The notes: generated by a model not told the origin, from the letters alone. 64,000 nt of DNA from Scatosoma sp045128055 (GCA_045128055.1 JBGVRC010000007.1:1-64000), one strand, 5' to 3'; shown: positions 1 through 8,598, counted from the stretch's first letter. Translations and numbers: made by a program.

Positions 1-140
1 TATTGAGTCCGTTGTTCTTTAGGTTGTATTTCTTGGTCTATTATAGCGTATTTTTGATGTTGCTTGAAAAATCCGTGGAAGCGGACAAGACGTCGGAAAC
101 GCTTTCCAAGGACGAAAAAACAGAAGAAAAAGCAGAATAG
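1..140 (+). CDS. C-terminal end of a membrane protein (partial)
   Basis: An open frame enters from the left edge and stops at TAG 138-140, giving about 45 residues. It starts with a hydrophobic stretch (LSPLFFRLYFLVYYSVFLML) that looks like a final membrane helix. A charged tail rich in Glu, Lys and Asp follows and would lie in the cytoplasm. The hairpin right after the stop fits the end of a transcription unit. The start and the family cannot be seen from this fragment. Confidence 0.6.
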   Translation, partial: LSPLFFRLYFLVYYSVFLMLLEKSVEADKTSETLSKDEKTEEKAE

Positions 141-156
141 TTTCGAAGAAAAGAAT

Positions 157-186
157 AGCCCCCTTGCGAAGTTTCGCAAGGGGGCT
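157..186 (+). terminator. Intrinsic terminator between convergent genes
   Basis: A perfect GC-rich inverted repeat (AGCCCCCTTGCGAA / TTCGCAAGGGGGCT) with a 2-nt gap lies between the membrane-protein stop and the end of nadE. The T run downstream is short on the plus strand (TTTAA). On the minus strand it is followed by ATTCTTTTC. It probably works in both directions. Confidence 0.7.
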
Positions 187-200
187 TTAACGTGTATAGT

Positions 201-947
201 TTACGGTTCGGGATTGAATTCAAAACAAGGAATGGGTTTCAGCTTAAACTCGTTTAAGGTATGCAACCGGTCGATCCGCGCTTTGACGTCGGAGTCTTCG
301 CAAACGCCCGTGCGGATATACCGATCGAGTACGGCGTAGGTAAAGCCCAAATTGTCTTCGTCCGTTCTGTCCGTCAGCCCGTCCGAAGGTACTTTTTCTA
401 CAAGATTGATGGGTAAATTTAAATATTTCCCGATTTCTTTTACTTCTTGTACAGTGAGCTTGCCAAGCGGGGAAAAATCGCCCGCCGCGTCGCCGTAACG
501 GGTGGAATATCCCACCCAGTCTTCGGATAAATTGCAGGTGTTTGCCACACGCCCGTTGTTGGATTGCGACAAAGCGTAAAGGGTAGACATACGAATACGC
601 GGGGGAAGATTGACAATCGTTTGGCGGCTGATTTCCACACCGCTCGCTTGCAGGCTCTCTAACACGCCGTCTACGGCTTTTTTGATATTGCAAACATAAA
701 AAGGGATACCCAGGTGCGCGACGAGTTGTTTGGAGCAGTCAATATCGCTTTGTTCGCCGTTGGGCATCAGCACGCCGATGACGCGGTCTTTCCCAAGCGC
801 TTGTACGCACAAAGCGGCTACGATACTCGAATCCTTGCCGCCCGAAATACCGATAACGGCGTTGCAGCCTTTTCCGTTTTGTTCAAACCAGTCCCGTATC
901 CATTGTACGGCAGCTTCCGTCGTCTTTTTTACGTCAAAATTTTGCAT
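201..947 (-). CDS. nadE: NAD+ synthetase, ammonia-dependent
   Basis: 248 residues. It catalyses the last step of NAD biosynthesis, ATP-dependent amidation of deamido-NAD, in the cytoplasm. The ATP-pyrophosphatase loop GISGGKDSS is at residues 33-41, and the family stretches VANTCNLSEDWVGYSTRYGDAAGDFSPL and PSDGLTDRTDED are present. There is no N-terminal glutaminase domain, so free ammonia should be the nitrogen donor, as in short NadE enzymes. An AAAGGAG ribosome binding site precedes the ATG. It lies just downstream of a glutamine synthetase on the same strand (39-nt gap), so two nitrogen-assimilating genes may be cotranscribed. Confidence 0.95.
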   Translation of the reverse strand: MQNFDVKKTTEAAVQWIRDWFEQNGKGCNAVIGISGGKDSSIVAALCVQALGKDRVIGVLMPNGEQSDIDCSKQLVAHLGIPFYVCNIKKAVDGVLESLQASGVEISRQTIVNLPPRIRMSTLYALSQSNNGRVANTCNLSEDWVGYSTRYGDAAGDFSPLGKLTVQEVKEIGKYLNLPINLVEKVPSDGLTDRTDEDNLGFTYAVLDRYIRTGVCEDSDVKARIDRLHTLNEFKLKPIPCFEFNPEP

Positions 948-986
948 AATAAGCTCCTTTTATCAGTTTGCGCGTTTCTTATCAAA

Positions 987-3077
987 TTACACGCCGAAAA
1001 GCAAGTCGCCGTAGGTGGGGATAGGCCAATAATCGGCGGAAACAACGTCTTCCAAAGCGTCTGCGTCCGCGCGAAGCTTTTTCATAATCGTCAGCACGAC
1101 ATCCTTATAATACACGGCGCGTGTGGTCACGTCCTTAATCGCTTTGGTTTGCGACAGAGCCGTTTCCAAGGATTGAACGGTTTTATGCGCGCTCGCCGTA
1201 AGGTCGGAGATTTGTTTTAAGGCTTCTTGTTCATAAGAACAATCCAGCTTTTTGCATACAGCCTTTTTCGTCAAGATGGTATTGCCGAGTACTTGGCTGT
1301 ATTCGCTCACCGCAGGTAAAATCTCCTTTTTCGCCATATCCAGCATCGTTTTGCCTTCGATATTGATGATTTTGCAATAGCTTTGCAATAAAATATCGTA
1401 ACGGGAGCGCATTTCGCGTTCGGTGTAAACCTTGTGAGAAGTGAACAAAGCGATATTTTTTTCCTTTAAGAAATAGGGCATAGCGTCGGGCGTTGTTTTC
1501 AAATTCAAAAGCCCGCGCGCTTCCGCTTCGGCAATCCACTTATCATCGTAGCCGTTGCCGTTGAAAATAATACGCTTGTGCTTGGTGATAACCCGCTTAA
1601 TCAAGGCGTGCAAAGCCGTTTCAAAGTTTTCCGCGCCTTCCAGCTCGTCCGCAAATTGCTTTAAAACTTCCGCAACCGCCGTGTTTAAGAAAGTGTTTGG
1701 ACCGGAAACGGACGCCGCCGAACCGAGCATTCTAAACTCGAATTTGTTATTCGTGAAAGCAAAGGGCGAAGTACGGTTTCTGTCCGTCGTGTCCTTGGGG
1801 AATTTCGGCATTGTATGTACGCCGACACGGAGCAGCTCCGCTTCTTTCGCGCCGTAGGGTACGTCCTTTTCAATACATTCCAAAATTTCCGTCAATTCGT
1901 CGCCAAGGAAAATGGAAACGACTGCGGGGGGTGCTTCGTTCGCACCCAAACGGTGGTCGTTGCCTGCCGTGGCTACGGATACGCGGAGCAAATCTTGATA
2001 ATCGTCCACCGCCTTGATAACCGAGCAAAGGAAAAGCAAAAATTGCGCATTTTCGCTGGGTGTATCGCCGGGCTCTAATAAATTTACGCCCGTGTTGGTG
2101 GAAATAGACCAGTTGTTATGTTTACCGCTGCCGTTTACGCCCGCGAAGGGTTTTTCGTGCAAAAGACATACCAAATCGTGCTTCTTGGCGATTTTTTGCA
2201 TCGTTTCCATCGTCAGCTGGTTGTGGTCGGCGGCGATATTCGTCGTGGTGAAAATGGGCGCAAGCTCGTGCTGAGCGGGTGCGGCTTCGTTATGCTCGGT
2301 TTTCGCAAGCACGCCGAGCTTCCAAAGCTCTTCGTTTAAATCACGCATAAAAGCTTGGACGCGGGGCTTGATTACGCCGAAATAATGGTCGGCAAGCTCT
2401 TGTCCCTTGGGCGGCTTTGCGCCGAAAAGGGTTCTGCCCGTATAGATAAGGTCTTTTCTTTGGTTAAAGGTTTCTTTATCGACAAGGAAGTATTCCTGTT
2501 CGGGCCCGACCGTCGTTTTAATGGAAGTAACGTCGTCGTTGCCAAACAATTTCAACACGCGGAGCGCTTGGCGGTTGATGGCTTCCATCGAACGGAGCAA
2601 GGGGGTCTTTTTATCCAACGCGTCGCCGCCGTATGAACAAAAGGCGGTGGGGATACACAATACGCCGTCCTTGATAAAGGCGTAGGAAGTTGCGTCCCAA
2701 GCGGTGTAGCCGCGCGCTTCAAAGGTGGCGCGAAGCCCGCCCGACGGGAAGGACGAAGCGTCCGATTCGCCCTTGATAAGCTCTTTCCCCGAAAATTCCA
2801 TAATAATTCTGCCGTCGTCGGAAGGGGAAATAAAGCTGTCGTGTTTTTCCGCGGTGATACCCGTCATCGGTTGAAACCAATGGGTGTAATGGGTTGCGCC
2901 TTGCTCAATCGCCCATTCCTTCATCGCGTTGGCTACGGTGTTTGCCACGGACAAATTCAAGCTTCTGCCGTCCTGAATGGTGCGTTTTAAGGTCTTATAG
3001 GTGTCTTCGGAAAGGCGTTCCTTCATCACCTTATCGTCAAAGACCATACAACCAAAATAATCGGATATCAACTTCAT
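987..3077 (-). CDS. Glutamine synthetase type III (GlnN-like)
   Basis: 696 residues, the usual length for GSIII and much longer than GSI (about 450). It makes glutamine from glutamate, ammonia and ATP. The N-terminus MKLISDYFGCMVFDDKVMKE and the region GSGKHNNWSISTNTGVNLLEPG are characteristic of GSIII. Metal/glutamate-site motifs such as PEQEYFLVD and NEAAPAQHELAP are visible. The frame is open 27 codons further upstream, but the ATG at 3077 has AAGGAG seven bases before it and matches the family start. It probably shares a transcript with nadE downstream. Confidence 0.94.
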   Translation of the reverse strand: MKLISDYFGCMVFDDKVMKERLSEDTYKTLKRTIQDGRSLNLSVANTVANAMKEWAIEQGATHYTHWFQPMTGITAEKHDSFISPSDDGRIIMEFSGKELIKGESDASSFPSGGLRATFEARGYTAWDATSYAFIKDGVLCIPTAFCSYGGDALDKKTPLLRSMEAINRQALRVLKLFGNDDVTSIKTTVGPEQEYFLVDKETFNQRKDLIYTGRTLFGAKPPKGQELADHYFGVIKPRVQAFMRDLNEELWKLGVLAKTEHNEAAPAQHELAPIFTTTNIAADHNQLTMETMQKIAKKHDLVCLLHEKPFAGVNGSGKHNNWSISTNTGVNLLEPGDTPSENAQFLLFLCSVIKAVDDYQDLLRVSVATAGNDHRLGANEAPPAVVSIFLGDELTEILECIEKDVPYGAKEAELLRVGVHTMPKFPKDTTDRNRTSPFAFTNNKFEFRMLGSAASVSGPNTFLNTAVAEVLKQFADELEGAENFETALHALIKRVITKHKRIIFNGNGYDDKWIAEAEARGLLNLKTTPDAMPYFLKEKNIALFTSHKVYTEREMRSRYDILLQSYCKIINIEGKTMLDMAKKEILPAVSEYSQVLGNTILTKKAVCKKLDCSYEQEALKQISDLTASAHKTVQSLETALSQTKAIKDVTTRAVYYKDVVLTIMKKLRADADALEDVVSADYWPIPTYGDLLFGV

Positions 3078-3279
3078 AAATTTTTCTCCTTGCGTAAATG
3101 CCGTTATATCCGCCCGAAGTATTTTGCGGGCTAAAATAACGAAAACAAGCAAAGGCAATAGCGCCTTTGCCTATCTTGCGTTTATTATAACTCTTTTTTT
3201 CGCTTTTTGTCAACGGTTTGGCATTGTTTTTTCGTAAATTATCCAAAACCGCAACTACGTTGCGGAAAAAGCGGGCGAT

Positions 3280-4017
3280 TTAAAGGTCGTTTGGCGGATT
3301 TTGCAGTTCGGGTAAAAATTTCCAGTACCGAGCGGGCATATATCCGCGCATTTGTTTTAATCGCTCTCTCGACGGGATATTGACGGCGGCGTAATACTTT
3401 TGCCAAAGCGTTTTCCACTCCGTTTCGTTTGCCGACAAAATCAAATTTGCCTGGGGCAGGGGCGCGATGAACGTGTTTTTTCCGTCGTAAACCGCCGCTT
3501 TTTTACGGGTGACGTCGTGTAAAACAAAGGGGAATTGCGGCAACCTTGCGCGGAAGTGGTTTGCGAGTAAATCCACGATATCGTTATCGGGAGAACAAGG
3601 CGCGTACAAAGCGCCGCTCGCCGTTTCGATAAAGCGGATAAAGCCGTGAAATCGATGAATTTCAAAGCCCACTTTTTTGATACATTCCACCGCCGCGAAA
3701 ACGGCGGGCTCGGCAAGGCGTTTCCCGATAGGGCGCTTGATTTGCGCCAAAAGCCGAAAATAAGCAAAGGCAATTTGTCCTTTTTCGGGATTTCCGCTGC
3801 GAAGCAGGGTGTCTAAATCCCGCATACAGTCCCTATCAAAGGACAAAAATCTATTTTCCGCGCGTTTGGCTTTGTATTCGTCCGTTTTGACGAAGACAGG
3901 GCTTTCGCCCAAAGCCAACTGCCCGTTGCCGCTGTAAACCCGCGCGTCCACATCGGAAAAAGCCGCCAAAAAGGCGGTTAAAAATCCGTATTTCGTTCCG
4001 TCAAAAAAGTACATCAT
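3280..4017 (-). CDS. TIGR03915-type protein, partner of radical-SAM DNA repair protein
   Basis: 245 residues. The N-terminus (YFFDGTKYGFLTAFLAAF) and the C-terminal block (RERLKQMRGYMPARYWKFLPE) fit the TIGR03915/DUF4130 family, named a probable DNA metabolism protein. These proteins are nearly always encoded beside a TIGR03916 radical-SAM protein, and here that gene lies just upstream on the same strand. The C-terminus resembles uracil-DNA-glycosylase partner regions, but I see no clear catalytic motif. The biochemical role is not established. The gap to the upstream gene holds a degenerate copy of the dispersed motif. Confidence 0.75.
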   Translation of the reverse strand: MMYFFDGTKYGFLTAFLAAFSDVDARVYSGNGQLALGESPVFVKTDEYKAKRAENRFLSFDRDCMRDLDTLLRSGNPEKGQIAFAYFRLLAQIKRPIGKRLAEPAVFAAVECIKKVGFEIHRFHGFIRFIETASGALYAPCSPDNDIVDLLANHFRARLPQFPFVLHDVTRKKAAVYDGKNTFIAPLPQANLILSANETEWKTLWQKYYAAVNIPSRERLKQMRGYMPARYWKFLPELQNPPNDL

Positions 4018-4023
4018 AAATAA

Positions 4024-4041
4024 TTCATCTCGTACCTGGTA
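4024..4041 (-). repeat. Dispersed motif copy (degenerate), intergenic
   Basis: The minus strand reads ACCAGGTACGAGATGAAT. It matches the copy at 41316 (ACCAGGTACGCGTTGAAT) with two mismatches. It sits in the gap between the radical-SAM gene and its partner. Confidence 0.55.
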
Positions 4042-4107
4042 TGCCCGTTTTTGTTTTTATTCGCATATCTTACGCCTTTTTAAGTTTATGCGTCAAATAA
4101 AAAGAAA

Positions 4108-5379
4108 CTATAACTGTCCGTGCAGGGCAATCAAGGCGTTTTGCGGCGTGGAGAGCGCGTTGAAAAGGTCGAGTTGCGTTGCGCTTTCCTGCGTTTCGGC
4201 GGCTGTCAACAGCCCACGAACGGCGCTTTCTTGCTTTGCGCCGAAAAATTTACCGTCGCAGGTGATAAAATGCTTGGCGCGCTTTAAGGCGACCCGCATT
4301 TTTATAAGACTTTCGAAGGAAAGCTTGCAATATTTTCTTGCTTCGATAATTTTATAGGCGTTTTTTGCGCCGATGCCAGGGACGCGCAACAAAACTTCCA
4401 AGGGCGCGCGGTTGATTTCCACGGGGAAAAGGTGCATATTCCGCAAAGCCCAAGCGCACTTTGGGTCGTATTCGGCGGCTAAATTTTCGCCTTCGTCTAC
4501 GATTTCTTCGACGGTAAACCCATAAAAACGAAGCAGCCAGTCGGCTTGGTATAATCGGTGCTCCCGCAGCTGCCCAACAGCCGATTCGGGCAGGGCGGGG
4601 TCGCGAACAACGGGTACGTAGGACGAATAATATACTCGTTTTAATCCGTTTTTACGGTACAACGCTTGGGTCAGGCGCAAAATTTGTCCGTCCGCTTCGG
4701 GGGATGCGCCGACAATCATTTGCGTGGTTTGCCCCGCAGGTAAAAAATGCCCTTTAAATTGCCCCTTTTTCTTTTCTTCGCGGAACTTTTCCGTTTGCAA
4801 AGCAAGCGTTTTCATCGGCAAAAGCAGGCTTTCCTTGCTTTTTTGCGGCGCGAGCAGTTTTAGGCTTTTTTCCGTCGGCAGCTCGATATTATAACTCATT
4901 CTGTCCACGTACAAAGCCGCTTCGTTCATCAGTTTTTCGTCCGCGCGCGGAATACCTTTTAAATGGATATAGCCGTGGAAATGATACTCCGTTCGTAGCT
5001 TTTTCACCGTCAAAAGCAAGCGCTCCATCGTATAATCGGGGTTTTTATGCACGGCGGAAGACAAAAATAAGCCTTCTATGTAATTACGCTTGTAAAAATC
5101 GATGGTCAGCTCGCAAATCTCATCGGGCGTAGCCGTCGTCCGCGGTACGTCCGCGCTCAGTCGGTTGGGACAATACTTACAATCGTAAATGCAATCGTTG
5201 CTGAGTACGATTTTTAATAAAGATACGCACCGTCCGTCGGGCGTAAAGGAATGGCAGCAACCCGAAACGTACCCGTTTCCGATTCCGCCTGCATTCTTCC
5301 GTCCGCTTCCCGACGACGAACAGGATACGTCGTATTTCGCGCTTTCCGTTAAAATTGTCAGCTTTTCTTGTGAAATCAT
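4108..5379 (-). CDS. Putative DNA modification/repair radical-SAM protein (TIGR03916)
   Basis: 423 residues. The radical-SAM cysteine motif CxxxCxxC is in SNDCIYDCKYCPNR. The C-terminal part contains helix-hairpin-helix-like LLRVPGIGAKNAYKIIEARK, a non-specific DNA-binding element. The N-terminus (EKLTILTESAKYDVSCSSSGS) is typical of TIGR03916 and supports the start at 5379 over an in-frame ATG 19 codons upstream. It is paired with the TIGR03915 gene downstream. The proposed role of the pair is repair or modification of DNA bases with 5'-deoxyadenosyl radical chemistry, but the substrate is unknown. Confidence 0.83.
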   Translation of the reverse strand: MISQEKLTILTESAKYDVSCSSSGSGRKNAGGIGNGYVSGCCHSFTPDGRCVSLLKIVLSNDCIYDCKYCPNRLSADVPRTTATPDEICELTIDFYKRNYIEGLFLSSAVHKNPDYTMERLLLTVKKLRTEYHFHGYIHLKGIPRADEKLMNEAALYVDRMSYNIELPTEKSLKLLAPQKSKESLLLPMKTLALQTEKFREEKKKGQFKGHFLPAGQTTQMIVGASPEADGQILRLTQALYRKNGLKRVYYSSYVPVVRDPALPESAVGQLREHRLYQADWLLRFYGFTVEEIVDEGENLAAEYDPKCAWALRNMHLFPVEINRAPLEVLLRVPGIGAKNAYKIIEARKYCKLSFESLIKMRVALKRAKHFITCDGKFFGAKQESAVRGLLTAAETQESATQLDLFNALSTPQNALIALHGQL

Positions 5380-5459
5380 ACCTTTATTATATCGCGCGTA
5401 AGCGTAAAAGTCAAACAAATGTTCGCATTTTCTCAAAATAAAAAATTTTTTTCAAACGT

Positions 5460-5490
5460 TTGACAAGGTGGGGGTAAGCTGTGGTATAAT
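5460..5490 (+). promoter_or_regulatory. Probable promoter of the Na/phosphate symporter gene
   Basis: TTGACA (5460-5465) and TATAAT (5485-5490) are both perfect boxes, but the spacer is 19 bp, longer than the optimal 17. About 100 nt lie between the -10 box and the ATG at 5590. Confidence 0.55.
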
Positions 5491-5589
5491 ATGGATAATC
5501 GATAAAATGGGGTGTAAGTGCGATTGAAGGTCGCAATGGGTATTTTACTAATGCATTTTTACATTATACGAAGGTAGGAAGGAGAGTAT

Positions 5590-7272
5590 ATGTTAATTTC
5601 GATTTTGATGTTGTTTGCAGGCGTCGGGGTTTTCATCGCGGGTATGAATATGCTTGGCGACGGGCTGGAAAAAAGCGCAGGCAGCGGGCTGAAAAGGTTG
5701 CTTGGAAAAATCAGCGGTAACCGTTTTGCGGGCGTAGGCGTCGGCGCGGGGGTTACGGCTATCATACAAAGCTCTGCGGCAACGACGATTATGGTCATCG
5801 GTTTCGTAAACGCGGGGATTATGACCTTGTTCCAGGCGACGGCGATTATTATGGGCGCGAATATCGGTACGACGATCACGGGAGTTTTGGTGTCGTTGAA
5901 GTCTTTGCCGATTGCGGATTTTGCGGCTGCGCTTGCGTTCATAGGCGTTATGATGACCTTTATCAAAAAGGATAAAATTAAACAGTTCGGCTCGATTTTG
6001 TGCGGCTTGGGCTTGCTGTTTATCGGGCTTGATTTGATGGGCGGCGCTTTGTCGGAAGAAAGCAATCCGCAGTTGTTCGCCTTTTTTAAGAACTTGTTTT
6101 CAAGCATAGAATTTCCTTTACTCTTAATTATCGTCGGGGCTATTTTTACGGCGGTAATTCAAAGCTCGTCCGCGGCGACCGGTATTTTCATTACGATGGT
6201 CGGTACGATTGCGGCAGACGGTACGCCTATGCTTGCAATGGAAAACGCGCTGTTCTTGGTGCTTGGTTCGAATATCGGTACTTGTATCACGGCGGCGTTG
6301 GCGGCTATGGGCGCAAGCACGAATGCAAAGCGCAGCGCGCTCATTCACCTGTCTTTTAATATTATCGGTACGGTTTTATTTACAGCGTTGATTTGGCCGT
6401 TGTCGGGTTACGTAGTAGAGATTTTGCAAAAGACTTCGCCCAAGCTCGAAATACAGCTCGCTTGGTTCCACGTAATTTTCAACGTATCCACGACCTTGGT
6501 ATTGTTGCCGTTTATTAAACAGCTCGTTGCAATGGCGACAAAGCTTATTCCCGATAAAAAGTCTGCGGAAGACGTGCGTCAGCTTAGATTTGTGGACGAA
6601 CGCTTGCTTACCACTCCCCCCGTTGCGATTATGCAGGTAAAAAAGGAAGTGGAATATATGTCCGCGCTTGCGCGTGAGAACCTTGGAAAAGCGTTTGACG
6701 CGCTTGGCTTAGATAATACCAAATATATGGCGGAAGTGAAAGAAAAGGAAAAAACCATCAACTTCACAAACCACGCCTTAACCCGTTTCCTTATCAAGCT
6801 TTCCCCGCACGTAGACAGCAAAAACGAAATGGCGGTAGGTACGTATTTCCACGTGCTTAACGACTTAGAACGTATCGGCGACCACGCGGAAAACTTCGCG
6901 GAAATCGCTGCCGAAATGCAAAGCAAAGAGCTTGCGTTCTCCGAAAATGCAGGCGTAGAGCTTAAAGGTATGCAGGATACCGTTTTGCAAATGTTCGCAA
7001 TCGCCGAAGAAGCGTTTGACGACGGAAACGTAGCGCGCTTGGAAGAATTGACCCAGCTTGAAAATAAAGTGGACGGCTTGAAGAAAGAGTTGATTGCTCG
7101 CCATTACGCCCGTCTTGCGGAAGGGAATTGCAAAGTGGAGCTCAGTCCTTATTTCGCGTCCTACGTTACGGGTTTGGAAAGAGTTGCCGACCACCTTGTC
7201 AACGTCGGGTACAGTATTCTCAACCCTACGGGCTCGCAAAGCGAAGCCAAAAAAGCTTTGCAAAAAGCATAA
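5590..7272 (+). CDS. Na+/phosphate cotransporter family protein with PhoU-like domain
   Basis: 560 residues. The N-terminal half is a membrane domain with the two inverted QSS repeats of the NptA/SLC34-like family (TAIIQSSAATTIMVIG and TAVIQSSSAATGIFI). From about residue 340 to 545 there is a soluble helical region with two PhoU-like repeats (HVLNDLERIGDHAENFAEIA and YVTGLERVADHLVNVGY). Such proteins import phosphate, or may export it, driven by Na+, and the PhoU repeats are thought to regulate them. AAGGAGAG precedes the ATG. A terminator follows, so this looks like a single-gene unit. Confidence 0.9.
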   Translation: MLISILMLFAGVGVFIAGMNMLGDGLEKSAGSGLKRLLGKISGNRFAGVGVGAGVTAIIQSSAATTIMVIGFVNAGIMTLFQATAIIMGANIGTTITGVLVSLKSLPIADFAAALAFIGVMMTFIKKDKIKQFGSILCGLGLLFIGLDLMGGALSEESNPQLFAFFKNLFSSIEFPLLLIIVGAIFTAVIQSSSAATGIFITMVGTIAADGTPMLAMENALFLVLGSNIGTCITAALAAMGASTNAKRSALIHLSFNIIGTVLFTALIWPLSGYVVEILQKTSPKLEIQLAWFHVIFNVSTTLVLLPFIKQLVAMATKLIPDKKSAEDVRQLRFVDERLLTTPPVAIMQVKKEVEYMSALARENLGKAFDALGLDNTKYMAEVKEKEKTINFTNHALTRFLIKLSPHVDSKNEMAVGTYFHVLNDLERIGDHAENFAEIAAEMQSKELAFSENAGVELKGMQDTVLQMFAIAEEAFDDGNVARLEELTQLENKVDGLKKELIARHYARLAEGNCKVELSPYFASYVTGLERVADHLVNVGYSILNPTGSQSEAKKALQKA

Positions 7273-7294
7273 ATTTACTTTGTATAACAAAATG

Positions 7295-7325
7295 CAGCCG
7301 CTTAAAAAACGGCTGTGTTTTTTTT
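7295..7325 (+). terminator. Intrinsic terminator of the Na/phosphate symporter gene
   Basis: CAGCCG (7295-7300) pairs with CGGCTG (7310-7315), followed by GTG and a run of T. Confidence 0.8.
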
Positions 7326-7355
7326 GTGAAAAACAAAAAAAAGTTGGTTAAGTGC

Positions 7356-7384
7356 TTGACTGTCATAAAAATATATGATAAAAT
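7356..7384 (+). promoter_or_regulatory. Promoter of the acyltransferase gene
   Basis: TTGACT (7356-7361), 17-bp spacer, TAAAAT (7379-7384). It overlaps the TGTCATA elements listed next. Confidence 0.6.
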
Positions 7385-7403
7385 GTCATAAAAGAATATG
7401 ACA
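7361..7403 (+). promoter_or_regulatory. Operator-like TGTCATA palindrome over the promoter
   Basis: TGTCATA (7384-7390) and TATGACA (7397-7403) form a perfect 7-bp inverted repeat with a 6-bp gap at the -10/start region. A third half-site TGTCATA lies at 7361-7367, between the promoter boxes. This is the geometry expected for a dimeric repressor. The regulator is not identifiable from the window. Confidence 0.55.
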
Positions 7404-7419
7404 AGACATAGGTAAATAT

Positions 7420-8187
7420 ATGGCAATGGAAAAAATGACGACGAAAAAGAAGCCCGTACAAAAGCGGAAGTGGTGGTTTCGTTTTATGAAGAAACTGACG
7501 CTTGTGCGGTATAAAAAACCTAAGTTTGTGTACTTGGGTGAAGAAAAATTTGACGAAGGGTGTATTATTTTAAGCAATCACGAAGGCACGGACGCGCCGA
7601 TGTCTTGGGAATTGTATTGCGACGAGCCCATTCGCATGTGGGGGGCGTATGAAATGAATTCGGGCTTGGTGAAAATGTACAAATACCAAAGCCGCGTATA
7701 CTTCCACGAAAAAAAGGGTTGGAGCTTGTTTGGGGCGCGTATGTTTTGCTTGATTGCAAGCCCCATTACCAACTTGTATTATAAGGGCTTGAATTTGATT
7801 TCCACCTATCGCGACGGTCGGTTTTTGAAAACCTTGCGCGAAAGTATTAAAACTTTGCAGGAAGGCACGAACGTCGTAATTTACCCCGAAATTTCGGACA
7901 ACGGGTATTTGGCGGAACTGGAAGGCTTCCACAAGGGCTGTGTGGCGTTGATGGAGCTTTGCGATAAAAAGGGTATGAACACGCCTGTTTTCGTGACGTA
8001 TTTTAGGAAGTCGGATTTGACGTATATCATTGACAAACCCGTGTATTATAAGGATTTGGCGGCAAACGGAGCAACCAAGGACGAGATTGCGAAAAAGCTT
8101 TTGGATAGATGTAACGAGCTTGGCAAAATGCAATTTACGGACGAAGCTGACAAGCAATCCGTAGAAAAGGAAGCCGCAAGCGCGTAA
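7420..8187 (+). CDS. Lysophospholipid (1-acylglycerol-3-phosphate) acyltransferase-like protein
   Basis: 255 residues. The block CIILSNHEGTDAPMSWELYC resembles the active-site histidine motif of PlsC/LPLAT acyltransferases, though His and Asp are three residues apart (NHEGTD) rather than four. VVIYPEISDNGYLAELEGFHKG resembles the later FPEGTRS and glycine motif region. The N-terminus is strongly basic (KKKPVQKRKWWFRFMKK), suiting membrane-surface association. The likely role is acyl transfer in membrane phospholipid synthesis. The substrate is not defined, and the altered motif makes exact activity uncertain. The promoter is covered by an operator-like repeat, so regulation by a lipid-responsive repressor is possible. 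Confidence 0.7.
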   Translation: MAMEKMTTKKKPVQKRKWWFRFMKKLTLVRYKKPKFVYLGEEKFDEGCIILSNHEGTDAPMSWELYCDEPIRMWGAYEMNSGLVKMYKYQSRVYFHEKKGWSLFGARMFCLIASPITNLYYKGLNLISTYRDGRFLKTLRESIKTLQEGTNVVIYPEISDNGYLAELEGFHKGCVALMELCDKKGMNTPVFVTYFRKSDLTYIIDKPVYYKDLAANGATKDEIAKKLLDRCNELGKMQFTDEADKQSVEKEAASA

Positions 8188-8202
8188 AAGGATAATAAGG
8201 AT

Positions 8203-8230
8203 AAAAAGCACCCCAAAGGGTGCTTTTTGT
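8203..8230 (+). terminator. Intrinsic terminator after the acyltransferase gene
   Basis: AAAAAGCACCC pairs with GGGTGCTTTTT around a 4-nt loop, with the T-rich tail continuing into TGTTTG. Confidence 0.85.
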
Positions 8231-8246
8231 TTGTTACAAACGATAC

Positions 8247-8284
8247 TTCGTATATTTCTCAATCTCTTCCGTGGCGCAGAGAAG
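8247..8284. repeat. Partial duplicate of the tRNA-Ser 3' flank
   Basis: Bases 8247-8269 repeat 8388-8410 (23 bp, one mismatch) and 8264-8284 repeat 8445-8465 exactly (21 bp). The second match includes the last 13 bases of tRNA-Ser. The copy lacks the 34 bp with the terminator hairpin that separates these blocks beside the real tRNA. It looks like a rearranged remnant of the tRNA 3' end. Confidence 0.6.
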
Positions 8285-8421
8285 GAGTATATTGCCGATA
8301 AAATCGGCAAAGCGTCGCACCGCCGATAAAAAAAGGGAAGGAGATAGGCTATCATTTGCGGACGGTGCTCGCGCGAATCTCCGATAATTCGTATGTTTCT
8401 CAATCTCTTCTTTGCACCACG

Positions 8422-8450
8422 AAAAAGAGCACCCGTAAAGGGTGCTCTTC
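8422..8450 (-). terminator. Terminator of tRNA-Ser
   Basis: On the minus strand GAAGAGCACCC, a 5-nt loop and GGGTGCTC are followed by a T run, directly downstream of the tRNA 3' end. Confidence 0.85.
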
Positions 8451-8452
8451 CG

Positions 8453-8543
8453 TGGCGCAGAGAAGAGGATTCGAACCTCCGGTAAGCTTCAGACCTACAC
8501 ACGATTTCCAATCGTGCTCCTTAAACCACTCAGACATCTCTGC
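8453..8543 (-). tRNA. tRNA-Ser (anticodon GGA)
   Basis: 91 nt including an encoded CCA. The acceptor stem GCAGAGA pairs with TCTCTGC. The anticodon arm CACGATTGGAAATCGTG presents GGA in a 7-nt loop. A long variable arm typical of class II serine tRNAs and the T-arm GGAGGTTCGAATCCTC are present. Confidence 0.95.
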
Positions 8544-8569
8544 AACTGCTTTTCTTAAATTGCCTATTT

Positions 8570-8598
8570 ATATTACTGTATTTTTTCAAAAAATGCAA
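8570..8598 (-). promoter_or_regulatory. Promoter of tRNA-Ser
   Basis: On the minus strand TTGCAT (8598-8593), 17-bp spacer, TAATAT (8575-8570), about 27 bp before the mature tRNA 5' end. Confidence 0.55.

Noticed and set aside
5559..6107. A 182-codon antisense frame over the Na/phosphate symporter
   Set aside because: It is a composition shadow of the sense gene with no start signals.
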